Shown here one piece after another: positions 1 to 8,114 of a stretch of 12,085 bases of DNA. Source of the DNA: Acidobacteriota bacterium (lineage in GTDB: Bacteria; Acidobacteriota; Terriglobia; UBA7540); contig JAKAWN010000194.1 of assembly GCA_021827245.1 (NCBI GenBank), positions 1 through 12,085 on the forward strand. The letters run 5' to 3'. Under the pieces are notes generated by a model that ran no database searches, had not been told where the DNA came from, and saw only the letters and a program-made list of their open reading frames with translations. How positions within the stretch are numbered: position 1 is the first letter of the stretch; each line of letters starts with the position of its first letter. The position numbers and the translations under genes were made by a program.

Positions 1-1038
1 CTCCTGTTCGCACCCAGCGTGGATCAGCATCTCGGCCAGACGCCGGCACCCGATGATCAGATTCGTGTTATCCCCATAAAAGACGCCGAATTCACTCTCT
101 CCAGGATAGACCACGAAGACTGAGCCGCCGAATTTCTGCTGGTCATCGGATACGAAATCCCAGGTATCGATTGTGAAGCCGCGGTGCATCAGTTGGTACT
201 TTTGCGACCAACGGTAGGGATCACTCGTTGCATATCGTACCGCCTTGATCGCACAATCGAGTTTTCCCTTCATCCATTCGCTGTCTCCCGTGGCTTTCCA
301 GGTGAAATACAATGCTTCCAGAAAGAACTGCTCCACGTGGCTTTCGACAGGCGCGCGGCGCAACTGCCGGAATCCCCCGTCGAACCGGCGCACAAAGCCA
401 CCGCGGGCAAACTTCCAGTCGAAGTAGTTGGCTTCGGGAGTGGCCGGATAACAGTTTTCCCAGATCATGCCGTCTTCCCGCTGAGTTTCTGCGAAGAAAT
501 CGACGGCATCCTTGAGATCAGGCCAGTAGTACTTCATCCCCTTCATCGTCAGAGTGTGGTCGAAAACCCAATTAACAAAAAACTGATATACGCGGTCCTT
601 ATAGCGGATGACAGTGACCGGCGCTCCTTCACTCCAATCCATCATGGTCCACGCGACATCATTTAAGAGATCGTGGAACTCGCCACTTTCCTCTTTGACC
701 TCAGTTTCGCAATTAACCTGGAAGCCTTTTGAGCCAACTCGCTTTCCCTGGGAGTCGAATGCACTGACGGTCTGGGTGCCCAGCGCGCCACCAATCTTGA
801 ACCTGAAAGGATCTTGCGCCTTTGAGCGCAAATAGCGATTTCCCTCTCCGTCGGTCACCTCGATGGTTCCCCTCTCGATACCACTGATACTGACTTCTTG
901 AAGAGGCCGATAGGACTCCTGGCCGGACGGTTCCAGGCGAACTGATACGCTTGATGCAGACAGCCGCGCAGGACCGGCAAGGGCCCCACCCGCCATGGCA
1001 GGAAGAACTTTCAACATGTTGCGACGATCCATCTTCAT
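1..1038 (-). CDS. Tat-exported (alpha/alpha)6-barrel glycosidase-like protein, partial
   Basis: An open frame of 346 codons runs without a stop from the ATG at 1038 to the left edge, so the C-terminus is missing. The N-terminus MKMDRRNMLK, followed by a small-residue hydrophobic stretch to about residue 28, looks like a twin-arginine (Tat) signal (R5-R6), so the protein is probably exported folded. Residues about 30-115 look like a beta-rich accessory domain. From about residue 120 the sequence is helical, with aromatic- and acid-rich segments (EDGMIWEN near 188-195, EQFFLEALYFTWKATGD near 236-252, FTIDTWDF near 288-295) of the sort seen in (alpha/alpha)6 toroid glycoside hydrolases. I cannot name the GH family. 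AAGGAGG lies 12 bases before ATG 1038; ATG 1032 (MDRRN) is an alternative start. It diverges from cimA across about 238 bases. Coding and export are well supported; the enzymatic class is inference. Confidence 0.7.
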   Translation of the reverse strand, partial: MKMDRRNMLKVLPAMAGGALAGPARLSASSVSVRLEPSGQESYRPLQEVSISGIERGTIEVTDGEGNRYLRSKAQDPFRFKIGGALGTQTVSAFDSQGKRVGSKGFQVNCETEVKEESGEFHDLLNDVAWTMMDWSEGAPVTVIRYKDRVYQFFVNWVFDHTLTMKGMKYYWPDLKDAVDFFAETQREDGMIWENCYPATPEANYFDWKFARGGFVRRFDGGFRQLRRAPVESHVEQFFLEALYFTWKATGDSEWMKGKLDCAIKAVRYATSDPYRWSQKYQLMHRGFTIDTWDFVSDDQQKFGGSVFVVYPGESEFGVFYGDNTNLIIGCRRLAEMLIHAGCEQE

Positions 1039-1181
1039 TTTTCTGCTAAGCCTCCTTCCGGCGAAGGGAATGATGGGGTTTGCGGATCTGACCTGCCAAT
1101 GGCTGACGGCTTGTCCACAGAGGCGCCGAGGCTGATTGTCTTCTCTGGCAGCGCAGAGACGCTAACATAGCATACCGGCAG

Positions 1182-1212
1182 TTGTAAATAGCTTTGGGAA
1201 TTAAGGTACAAT
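1182..1212 (+). promoter_or_regulatory. possible cimA promoter
   Basis: TTGTAA (1182-1187) and TACAAT (1207-1212) are separated by 19 bases, about 64 bases before the cimA ATG. The spacer is longer than ideal, so this is a weak candidate. The rest of the divergent intergenic stretch (1039-1276) shows no leader peptide, T-box or other structured RNA that I can recognise. Confidence 0.3.
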
Positions 1213-1276
1213 TTGACTTCAGGCGGCGGTTGGGTCATCCTTATTTCATCCGCATTTTACGGGCGCTAACAATACT

Positions 1277-2929
1277 ATGAGAAAAATTCAAGTTTACGAC
1301 ACAACCCTTCGGGACGGTTCGCAAGGTGAAAACATCTCGTTTTCGCTGGAAGACAAGCTCCACATTGTCAGGAAACTGGACGAACTGGGAGTGGATTATA
1401 TCGAGGGGGGGTGGCCAGGCTCGAACCACAAGGACCTGGAGCTGTTCGATAGGGCGAAGGGCTTGACGCTGAAGCACGCCAAGATGGCGGCATTCGGCAG
1501 CACGCGCCACCCGCGCTATGACGTCGACCACGATCCGAATCTTAAAGCTCTGGTGGGAGCTCACACGCCTGTCGTGACCATTTTTGGGAAGAGCTGGGAT
1601 CTGCACGTGAAGAGAGCGCTGGGAATTTCTCTGAAGGAAAACCTCGACCTGATCCGCGAGTCGGTAGCCTTTCTAAAGTCGCGTGGCAAGGAAGTGATTT
1701 ATGACGCCGAGCATTTTTTTGACGGCTTTAAGGCGGACTCGGAGTACGCGCTGGCCACGCTGAAGGCGGCGGAGGAAGCGGGAGCCGATACGATTGTCCT
1801 GTGCGACACGAACGGCGGTACGCTGCCCTCCGATATTCGCGAGCGTTTCCTCACGGCATCCAAGCACGTCAGTACGCCCCTGGGAATTCATACTCACAAT
1901 GACAGCGAGATGGCAGTTGCTAATGCGATTGTGGCCGTGCAGGCCGGAGCAATGCAAGTGCAGGGCACCATCAACGGTTATGGAGAGCGGTGCGGCAATG
2001 CCAACCTCTGCTCCGTGATCGCCAACATTGAGCTGAAACTTGGAATGAGCTCGATCGGCAAGGAAAATCTAAAGCACCTGACGGAAGTCTCCCGTTACGT
2101 CAGCGAGCTGGCCAACCTGCCGCCGCGCCAGGACCTTCCTTATGTTGGCAAGAGCGCCTTTGCCCACAAAGGCGGCATCCATGTGAGTGCGGTGATGAAG
2201 GAATCTGCGGCATACGAGCACGTGGAACCGTCCGTGGTCGGCAACGAACGCCGAGTGCTGGTTTCGGAGCTTTCGGGAAAGAGCAACATTCTCTATAAGG
2301 CCGCCGAAAAGGGATTAAAGATTGACAAGTCTTCTCCAGCCGCCAGGGTTGTGGTGGACAAGCTGAAGGAGATGGAGCATTTTGGTTATCAGTTTGAAGG
2401 CGCCGAAGCTTCCTTTGAAGTGCTGTTCGACAAATTGGTGCACGAAACTAAAGACCTCTTCGAGCTGGACGGCTTTCGCGTCATTACGGAAAAGAAGGGT
2501 GCAAGCGAGCCATATTCCGAGGCCGTGATCAAGCTGCGCGTGGACGGCACCGAAGAGCATACAGCCGCGGAAGGCTCCGGGCCCGTCAGCGCGCTGGATC
2601 GAGCCTTGAGAAAATCGCTGACTACTTTTTTCCCTTGCCTACGCGAGATTCGACTGACCGATTACAAGGTGCGCGTCCTGAACCCGCAGGGTGGAACTGA
2701 CGCCAAGGTGCGGGTGCTCATCGAGTCAAGCGACGGCCAGGAAAGCTGGGGAACGGTGGGCGTCTCCGAGAACATCATTGAGGCTAGTTGGCTGGCGCTG
2801 GTGGACAGCATCACCTACAAGCTCAAGAAGGAATACGGCTCGCGCGGGAAGGGAAGCGGGGCCTGCATCGCGGCGGCAAGTGAGGCCGGTCCTGACCGCG
2901 AGGAGCCAGTCGGCTCACAGCATTCCTGA
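1277..2929 (+). CDS. cimA: (R)-citramalate synthase CimA
   Basis: This 550-residue enzyme condenses pyruvate and acetyl-CoA to (R)-citramalate, the first step of the threonine-independent route to 2-oxobutyrate and isoleucine. Residues 8-16 (DTTLRDGSQ) are the N-terminal signature of the HMGL-like/LeuA TIM-barrel family. HTHND at 205-209 supplies metal-binding histidines, and [10 protein letters not shown] at 233-242 is the second family signature. The C-terminal part (about 390-520) fits the LeuA regulatory dimer domain, so isoleucine feedback inhibition is likely. The length, and features such as [10 protein letters not shown] near 41-50 and FGKSWDLHV near 102-110, point to the long CimA branch rather than LeuA or homocitrate synthase. 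There is no clear Shine-Dalgarno before ATG 1277. No ilv or leu gene adjoins it, so it appears to be a single-gene transcript. Confidence 0.93.
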   Translation: MRKIQVYDTTLRDGSQGENISFSLEDKLHIVRKLDELGVDYIEGGWPGSNHKDLELFDRAKGLTLKHAKMAAFGSTRHPRYDVDHDPNLKALVGAHTPVVTIFGKSWDLHVKRALGISLKENLDLIRESVAFLKSRGKEVIYDAEHFFDGFKADSEYALATLKAAEEAGADTIVLCDTNGGTLPSDIRERFLTASKHVSTPLGIHTHNDSEMAVANAIVAVQAGAMQVQGTINGYGERCGNANLCSVIANIELKLGMSSIGKENLKHLTEVSRYVSELANLPPRQDLPYVGKSAFAHKGGIHVSAVMKESAAYEHVEPSVVGNERRVLVSELSGKSNILYKAAEKGLKIDKSSPAARVVVDKLKEMEHFGYQFEGAEASFEVLFDKLVHETKDLFELDGFRVITEKKGASEPYSEAVIKLRVDGTEEHTAAEGSGPVSALDRALRKSLTTFFPCLREIRLTDYKVRVLNPQGGTDAKVRVLIESSDGQESWGTVGVSENIIEASWLALVDSITYKLKKEYGSRGKGSGACIAAASEAGPDREEPVGSQHS

Positions 2930-2944
2930 CCCTTCGGTGCACGC

Positions 2945-2963
2945 GAAACAGCCTGGCTGTTTC
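2945..2963 (+). terminator. terminator-like hairpin after cimA
   Basis: GAAACAGCC and GGCTGTTTC form 9-base arms around a single central T, starting 16 bases after the cimA stop. The descending arm ends in TTTCT, a short and imperfect U-tract. It probably ends the cimA transcript before the converging sulfatase gene. The rest of the gap to 3117 shows no gene I can support. Confidence 0.5.
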
Positions 2964-3117
2964 TGCCGGAGTGAGCTCCGATGGCGCCCAACTGGAACGT
3001 CACTGAAATTCCGAAATACAACTGCGGAGTAACGAAGACGCAGACTGAAGATAGCGTCGTCCTTGATTGCCTGGCCCTGAGACTTGATTTCCCGGAATTG
3101 ACGAAACAGCCCATCCA

Positions 3118-4578
3118 TTATGAGTTCAACTTACAAACCGTTACAGGGTCGTCAGGAGAGATTTCATTGGGATCATTGAGGGTGGCTCCTGGCGGAGCCT
3201 TAACAGGGCCGAGCAGTAACGGATCGTTCGTTGAATGCATCCAGGCATCCATACGGTGCCTCATCTCGTCCAACGTGGACCGGTGGGATGGATCTCCTGC
3301 AAGGTTATTTCGTTCATTGGGATCGAAAAGAAGATCGTAGAGGGCTTCTGGAGCGACGATCTGTTTGGCCCAGCCGTTTTCCACCCAGTAGGTTTTTGTT
3401 GGCCCGTCATCACAATTTGGCAGGACCGGATGACGGCGCCCGTCGTAACGGCGAATGTACTTCCATCTCCTGGTTCGCACGGCCCGCTTGGGTTCGTAGG
3501 AAGCGTGATAGTTCACCTCCGAAAAAATAGCCTCATTGATCTCCTGAGTTTCCCCGCGCAGCACGGGCAGGAAAGACCGGCCCTGGAGCCATGCCGGCGG
3601 CTCGATATTGAGCAGTTCGCAAAGGGTGGGATACACGTCAAGTTGGGAGATCATGGCATCGCACACCTTGCCTCCCGTGAATCCTCCCGGGCCGCGCATG
3701 ACCATATGGACTCCCATCCCTCCGTCGTAGAGGTTGCACTTCATCATCGGCCAGGCGATGCCGTGGTCGGTGGTTGAAATGACGAGCGTGTTTTTTGCCA
3801 GCCCTGTCGCTTCCAGAGCCGCCAGTACTTCCCCCACACCCCAATCGAGCGTCCGAACGGTCTCATGGAAATCAGCCATATCCTTACGGCTGGGCGGCAC
3901 ATCCGGAATGGGCTTGGGCGGCTCCATATAGCGCCTGTCATCTTCAGGGGCAGCCGAATGGTAAGGGCGGTGAGTCTCAAAATAGCCGACCGTCAGCCAG
4001 AAAGGCTGCTTGGGACGGCTGTGTATAAAGCGAACGGCACGAGGGGTGACTCCCGCGACGCGATTTCCGGGCGGGATGGGAGATTCGACGTAGTCATATC
4101 CAATCGTGTGCGGATCTTTGGCGATGTGCTGAAGGCCGATTAGCGCCGAATAGTATCCAGCCTCCTGTCGCAAAGTGCGGACGATGTGATGTTGGTAGCC
4201 TTCGGGTGTCATGGAGAAGCCGCGGTTCACGAGTCCCAGCATGCCGTTGTTGTGAGGACACTCCCCGGTCAGAAGGCTCGCCCGGCTGGGAGAACAGGTG
4301 GGGGCGGCATTAAACGCTTGCCGGAAAAGGATGCCCTCTTCTGCAAGCCGCTGGAGATTCGGAGTCGGAACCGAGTAACCGTAAGGGCTGGTGAGGCGGC
4401 CGGTATCGTGAGAATGGATATAAAGGATGTTAGGACGGCCGGTTGTCGCTGGAAAAGCGTTCCTGACCGCTGCAGGCGCCAGAACCGCTCCCATAGCACC
4501 CGCCACGGAGGCTTTAAGGAAATCCCTCCGGCCTGGAGAGCGGTGCAAGTTGGATTTTTGATCATTCCGAGATTTCAT
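3118..4578 (-). CDS. Tat-exported sulfatase (N-sulfoglucosamine sulfohydrolase-like)
   Basis: This 486-residue type I sulfatase is predicted to hydrolyse sulfate esters or N-sulfates of polysaccharides outside the cytoplasm. GRRDFLK at 16-22 followed by a hydrophobic stretch is a clear Tat signal. The mature domain starts with RPNILYIHSHD (48-58). C95-S-P-S-R99 is the C-x-P-S-R motif whose cysteine is matured to formylglycine by a separate enzyme. Further metal or catalytic candidates are H151, H203 (ETH) and D271-H272. The context TCSPSRASLLTG followed by HNNGMLGL resembles SGSH-type (S1_8-like) sulfatases. Two positions are unusual: the usual first metal-binding Asp of the DD pair is H57, and the lysine of the usual GKxH motif is L149 (GLQH). 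GAGGAGGTT lies four bases before the ATG. Substrate is not determinable from sequence; the exported glycosidase-like gene nearby suggests polysaccharide use. Confidence 0.88.
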   Translation of the reverse strand: MKSRNDQKSNLHRSPGRRDFLKASVAGAMGAVLAPAAVRNAFPATTGRPNILYIHSHDTGRLTSPYGYSVPTPNLQRLAEEGILFRQAFNAAPTCSPSRASLLTGECPHNNGMLGLVNRGFSMTPEGYQHHIVRTLRQEAGYYSALIGLQHIAKDPHTIGYDYVESPIPPGNRVAGVTPRAVRFIHSRPKQPFWLTVGYFETHRPYHSAAPEDDRRYMEPPKPIPDVPPSRKDMADFHETVRTLDWGVGEVLAALEATGLAKNTLVISTTDHGIAWPMMKCNLYDGGMGVHMVMRGPGGFTGGKVCDAMISQLDVYPTLCELLNIEPPAWLQGRSFLPVLRGETQEINEAIFSEVNYHASYEPKRAVRTRRWKYIRRYDGRRHPVLPNCDDGPTKTYWVENGWAKQIVAPEALYDLLFDPNERNNLAGDPSHRSTLDEMRHRMDAWMHSTNDPLLLGPVKAPPGATLNDPNEISPDDPVTVCKLNS

Positions 4579-4649
4579 TGAACCTCCTCATTTGGCAGTC
4601 ACTCGGGACAGCCGCTGCCAGGCAAAAAACCTTTGTCGCACGGGCGGAT

Positions 4650-4678
4650 ATTATATGTCATGCGGTTCCGAATGCCAG
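4650..4678 (-). promoter_or_regulatory. sulfatase promoter
   Basis: On the minus strand, CTGGCA (4673-4678) and a perfect TATAAT (4650-4655) are separated by 17 bases, about 70 bases upstream of the sulfatase ATG. This suggests the sulfatase is transcribed separately from the MFS gene upstream. Confidence 0.5.
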
Positions 4679-4691
4679 GGTTCGTGGCGAT

Positions 4692-4718
4692 CTCAGGCCT
4701 TCAAGAGCCGTGCCTGAG
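4692..4718 (-). terminator. weak hairpin between MFS gene and sulfatase
   Basis: CTCAGGC and GCCTGAG (7-base arms, 13-base loop) lie 45 bases past the MFS stop codon. There is no U-tract, so termination of the upstream cluster here is only a possibility. Confidence 0.25.
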
Positions 4719-4762
4719 CCTTGGCAACCCACACTGCAAACCAGAAATGGGGAATTACAGAA

Positions 4763-6004
4763 TCAGATGTGGGCGGGATGTTCCACCGCAGCTTTTTTCG
4801 GGATGCGGACGGCGAGCATCAGGACACAGCCGACCAGCGAGGCGATCATCAGAGTGGCCATCATGCCGGTGTCGGCGGAGACGTGCGCGAAGAGTCCGGC
4901 GACGGAACCGCCCACAAAGCTGCCGAGAAACTGCGTGCTGTTATAAACGCCCAGCGCGCTGCCCTGAGCGTTTTCCGGGCCACATTTGCTGACCAGGCTG
5001 GGAAGAATCGGCTCGAGGCCGGTAAATCCGATGTAGAAGAGGGTTCCACCGAGCAGGATTGCTGCCAGGTCAGTTGGATCGAGTCCCAGAAACTGCGGAC
5101 GGAACAGAAGGATGGCGCTCGGCAGGAACACTAGGAAGGCGATCGCCGCCAGCGGCCTTGCCAGCCCGCGGTCCGCCCCTTGCGTGAAGGCGAACATGGT
5201 GATGCCGCTGACAAATACCATGGGCAGCAGGAGTTCGTAATAATGGGCCATGTTCATGTGATAGCGGCTGGTGACGATCAAGGGAAAATAGAAGAAGAAG
5301 GTGCTCATGAAGAAGTTCATGAGGAAGCCGCCCGTGTCGAGAGCGAGCAGCTTTTTGGTTCGCAGGATTTCTCCGAGCGGGGCGGGCGCCGGGCCCGTGG
5401 GAGGAGCGTCCGGGAGGTAATTGGCCGTGAGCAGATCGGTCCCGATGCCCAATACTCCCGTGATCCAAAAAAGCGACGAAGTGCCGAAAATTCCTGCCAC
5501 GATGGGACCGCCGATCACCCCGATGACAAAGGCCGCGCCGATGGGAATGCCGAGAACTGCCATGGCGGTGGAACGGCGTTCCGGCTGGATGTGGTCGGCA
5601 ACTGCTGCGAAGGCTACGGAAACGATGGCGCCGCCGCCCTGCACCAGCCGGCCGACGATCAGCACGCCGATTTGCATGCTCGACGGGAATAAGTCCGGGA
5701 CGGCACAGACAAAAGATCCCAGGCTGAAAAGGGTCATGCCAAGCAGTAAAACCTTGCGGCGGCCAATGCGGTCAGAAAGGCGGCCAAGCGGAATTTGCAG
5801 GAGCGCCATGGTCAGGCCATAGCTGCCAAAGGCGAATCCTACCAGAAACCGCGAATGCGTGAACTGCAGGCCATATAGGGTGAAAACCGGAAGAACCAGG
5901 AACAGACCGAGCATCCGTAGGCCGACAACGCTGGCGAGCGCCAGTAAGACTTTCTTTTGAAAGCTGGTAAATGGTTTCTGGCCGGTTTTTGCTTTTCTTG
6001 CCAT
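4763..6004 (-). CDS. MFS transporter, YajR/drug:proton antiporter-like
   Basis: This 413-residue polytopic inner-membrane protein has hydrophobic segments spread along its whole length, consistent with 12 membrane helices. MFS motif A is intact in the loop after helix 2 (GRLSDRIGRRK, residues 74-84). A helix-5 segment near 150-170 (GIPIGAAF, then GGPIVAG) resembles the antiporter motif C. The N-terminal helix 1 (GLFLVLPVFTLYGLQF) resembles YajR-type exporters, but there is no room for a YajR-type C-terminal domain: the protein ends soon after helix 12 in a short basic tail. The substrate is unknown. It follows the core metE gene after 35 bases on the same strand and is probably co-transcribed. 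No convincing Shine-Dalgarno precedes ATG 6004. Export of an amino acid or related metabolite is a guess from context only. Confidence 0.85.
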   Translation of the reverse strand: MARKAKTGQKPFTSFQKKVLLALASVVGLRMLGLFLVLPVFTLYGLQFTHSRFLVGFAFGSYGLTMALLQIPLGRLSDRIGRRKVLLLGMTLFSLGSFVCAVPDLFPSSMQIGVLIVGRLVQGGGAIVSVAFAAVADHIQPERRSTAMAVLGIPIGAAFVIGVIGGPIVAGIFGTSSLFWITGVLGIGTDLLTANYLPDAPPTGPAPAPLGEILRTKKLLALDTGGFLMNFFMSTFFFYFPLIVTSRYHMNMAHYYELLLPMVFVSGITMFAFTQGADRGLARPLAAIAFLVFLPSAILLFRPQFLGLDPTDLAAILLGGTLFYIGFTGLEPILPSLVSKCGPENAQGSALGVYNSTQFLGSFVGGSVAGLFAHVSADTGMMATLMIASLVGCVLMLAVRIPKKAAVEHPAHI

Positions 6005-6039
6005 TGCAGAGCAGAAAAATCACCGCGCGAAACAGCCCA

Positions 6040-7032
6040 TCAGTTTCTCAAAGCTTTGGCTGCCTGAACGATGACCTTCATCTTATCGATGGCCTCGTCC
6101 ACTGTGCGAGTCTTTAGTCCGCAGTCAGGATCGACCCAGACGTTTTCCTTGGGAATAACCGCCATAGCTTCGCGCAAGCGCTGTTCAACCAAGGGCTCAT
6201 CCTCGATCACGTGCGTGTGGACGTCGACCGCCCCGAAGCTGATGTCCTTGGTGTACTTGTCTTTCTTAAAAAGATCCAGCATGTCGAGCCCACTGTTCGA
6301 CATTTCAAGATCAAAATTGTCCACTGTGAACTGCAACATCTGCGGGTAGATGAATTCGAAGGCGCCGTAGCAGATGTGGGTGATGAAATAGGCCTGAAGG
6401 CCGTCCGTCACCAGGCGCATCGCCTCAATGGCCACCGGCAATTCTTCCGGCCGCACGGAGGTGGCAGGCTCGTCGATCTGAATGATTTTGGCGCCTGCAT
6501 CGACCAGGGCTTTGACTTCCTTGCGAATTTCCCGCGCCAGGGCAAGGCACGCCGCTTTGCGATCGGGGTAGGCTTCATTGAAAGACCAGTCCATGACTGT
6601 GTACGGACCTGTGAGCATTCCTTTGACCGGCCGCTTGGTCAGGCTCTGCGCGTATTTCCACCACGAGACAGTGATGGGCTGCTCCCAGCGGACCTCGGAT
6701 GCGATGATGGGCTTGTGGTAGTAGCGGTTCCCGTAAGAGCGGACCAGGCCGCCCTGTTCGAAGCCTGCGATGTGCTCCGCAAAGTAGGCCACCATGTCGC
6801 CGCGGTACATCTCGCCATCCACCAGCACGTCGACATCAAGCTCTTCCTGCTTTCGAATCCAGAACTCAGTGGCGCGCTTCTCGGTCTGTTCCAGCTCCTC
6901 GCGCGTGATGCTGCCTTTGGCGAATTCCGCCCGCGCCTTCATCAGGTAGTCCGGTTTGGGGAAGCTTCCCACTGAAGTGGTAGGCAGAACGGGTAAGTCG
7001 ATTCCAAGTTGTCGAAGTTTCTCTCGGCTCAT
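6040..7032 (-). CDS. metE: core-type cobalamin-independent methionine synthase (MetE C-domain-like)
   Basis: This 330-residue protein corresponds to the catalytic C-terminal half of MetE. That half transfers a methyl group to homocysteine through a zinc-bound thiolate. The four zinc ligands expected for the family are visible: H219 and C221 (THICYG), E243 (DLEMSNS) and C304 (DPDCGLKTR). IQIDEPA at 184-190 and YTVMDWSF near 144-151 match substrate-binding segments of MetE. Full-length MetE is about 750 residues, so this is a stand-alone core protein like those of archaea and some bacteria. Its methyl donor (a folate, or a methylated corrinoid protein as proposed for some core enzymes) cannot be read from the sequence. 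Its ATG overlaps the stop of the upstream MetE-N-like gene by four bases (ATGA), so translation is probably coupled. Family assignment is firm; donor and partner are inference. Confidence 0.88.
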   Translation of the reverse strand: MSREKLRQLGIDLPVLPTTSVGSFPKPDYLMKARAEFAKGSITREELEQTEKRATEFWIRKQEELDVDVLVDGEMYRGDMVAYFAEHIAGFEQGGLVRSYGNRYYHKPIIASEVRWEQPITVSWWKYAQSLTKRPVKGMLTGPYTVMDWSFNEAYPDRKAACLALAREIRKEVKALVDAGAKIIQIDEPATSVRPEELPVAIEAMRLVTDGLQAYFITHICYGAFEFIYPQMLQFTVDNFDLEMSNSGLDMLDLFKKDKYTKDISFGAVDVHTHVIEDEPLVEQRLREAMAVIPKENVWVDPDCGLKTRTVDEAIDKMKVIVQAAKALRN

Positions 7033-8018
7033 GCGCCCTTTCCTAGAAAAGTGTTCTTGACGGTTTTCAGATGCTTCAGTTTCAGTTGCGCGCGGTCGCG
7101 CGGAAGGTATTCGAGCCCGCAGGACGACGTCAGGTAAGCTTCGTCAGCCTTGATGGCGGGGAGGAGTTTCTCGATCTGCCGGGCCACTTCATCAGCTTTC
7201 TCCAGGCGCGTATTGCGGCCGTCGATCAAGCCTAAGGCGAGGGCTTTCGATGAACCTTCCTTCGCAATCACGCCGGCCAGGCTGGGGCTGTACGTGAAAT
7301 CGAGGCCCAGCGCGTCGAAGGGCAGCGCCTGGAGCCTGGCGTAAAGGGGCGCGACGTCGCCGAAATAGAAGGCCAGCAGGAGCTGCGCGCTTTTCTTCCG
7401 GGCAGCCAGCGCCTTCACGCTCGATTCCAGCAGGGCGAATTCTTCCGGATGCTTCAGGATAGCCGGCTCGTCCACCTGGATCAGCGTGGCTCCGGCATCG
7501 GCAAGGGCAGCTACTTCCGCGGCCAACGCCTTTGTATATCCTTCGATAAGGCTATTGAGCTGCGCGGCCCCGTCATCCTTGGCCAGCGATAGCCGCGCGA
7601 GCGTGTAAGGTCCGGTCAGCACCGCTTTGACCGTCCGGGAGGTCTTGCTCCGGGCAAAAAGAAACTCATCAACGACGAGAGGGTTGGTGCGCTCGATCTT
7701 TCCCTCGATGATGGGCTGCCGGAAATAGGTATTGGTGTCAAAAAATCTGAGGAGACCGTTGATGTGAATTCCGGCAAGCTTTCCGGCCAGGTGTGAAGCC
7801 GGATCGTACCAGCGGATCAGGCCATCCGTGACGATGTCCAGGCCCGCCTCGTCCTGCTCGGCGAGGGCCAGTTCGGTCATTCGGTCTTCTGCGGCGCGAA
7901 GGTCCGCGTCGGTTTTCTCCCCTTTTTCCCGCTGGGCAATTGTGCGGCGGAGCAGTTGTCCTTCCGGACTATCGCCAATGCGCGGATAACTGCTGTGGTT
8001 TGCGAGCTTCAGTTCCAT
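7029..8018 (-). CDS. MetE N-terminal-half-like protein lacking the zinc site
   Basis: This 329-residue TIM-barrel protein of the UROD/MetE superfamily resembles the N-terminal half of MetE. QVDEPA at 181-186, VLTGPYTLARLS near 133-144, GLIDGRNTR near 263-271 and TSSCGLEYLP at 297-306 match MetE segments. The zinc ligands are incomplete. The H-x-C position reads AFYFGD (216-221), the glutamate position is D240, and only C300 remains, so it is unlikely to activate homocysteine by itself. In fused MetE the N-terminal domain is likewise a zinc-less duplicate that helps bind the folate polyglutamate. I infer that this protein partners the downstream core MetE, which it overlaps by four bases. An AAGAGGA sequence lies about ten bases before ATG 8018. 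An independent methyltransferase role is the alternative. Confidence 0.75.
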   Translation of the reverse strand: MELKLANHSSYPRIGDSPEGQLLRRTIAQREKGEKTDADLRAAEDRMTELALAEQDEAGLDIVTDGLIRWYDPASHLAGKLAGIHINGLLRFFDTNTYFRQPIIEGKIERTNPLVVDEFLFARSKTSRTVKAVLTGPYTLARLSLAKDDGAAQLNSLIEGYTKALAAEVAALADAGATLIQVDEPAILKHPEEFALLESSVKALAARKKSAQLLLAFYFGDVAPLYARLQALPFDALGLDFTYSPSLAGVIAKEGSSKALALGLIDGRNTRLEKADEVARQIEKLLPAIKADEAYLTSSCGLEYLPRDRAQLKLKHLKTVKNTFLGKGA

Positions 8019-8066
8019 TCAGGTGTTTTCCTCTTGTTGGTTGCATTCGGCCAAAGGCAAACGTTC

Positions 8067-8080
8067 CTCAGCCGGCTGAG
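8067..8080. repeat. 14-base perfect palindrome in the mqnD-met gap
   Basis: CTCAGCCGGCTGAG is fully self-complementary with no spacer. It lies in the 96-base gap between the mqnD stop and the MetE-N-like start. It could be an operator dyad or a small RNA stem; no U-tract follows. No SAM-riboswitch-like leader was seen in this gap. Confidence 0.4.
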
Positions 8081-8114
8081 CGACGGTTCATAGCATTACC
8101 GAATTGGTTCCCCG

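Noticed and set aside
184..666. A 160-codon plus-strand open frame at the left edge
   Set aside because: It is antisense to a 346-codon continuous minus-strand frame with a Tat signal and ribosome-binding site.
6211..6975. A 254-codon plus-strand open frame
   Set aside because: It lies entirely opposite the core metE gene, whose zinc ligands and length match its family; this frame has no motif of its own.
8019..8114. Possible SAM riboswitch upstream of the methionine synthase genes
   Set aside because: The 96-base gap holds one perfect 14-base palindrome but no multi-helix arrangement or conserved SAM-riboswitch core.
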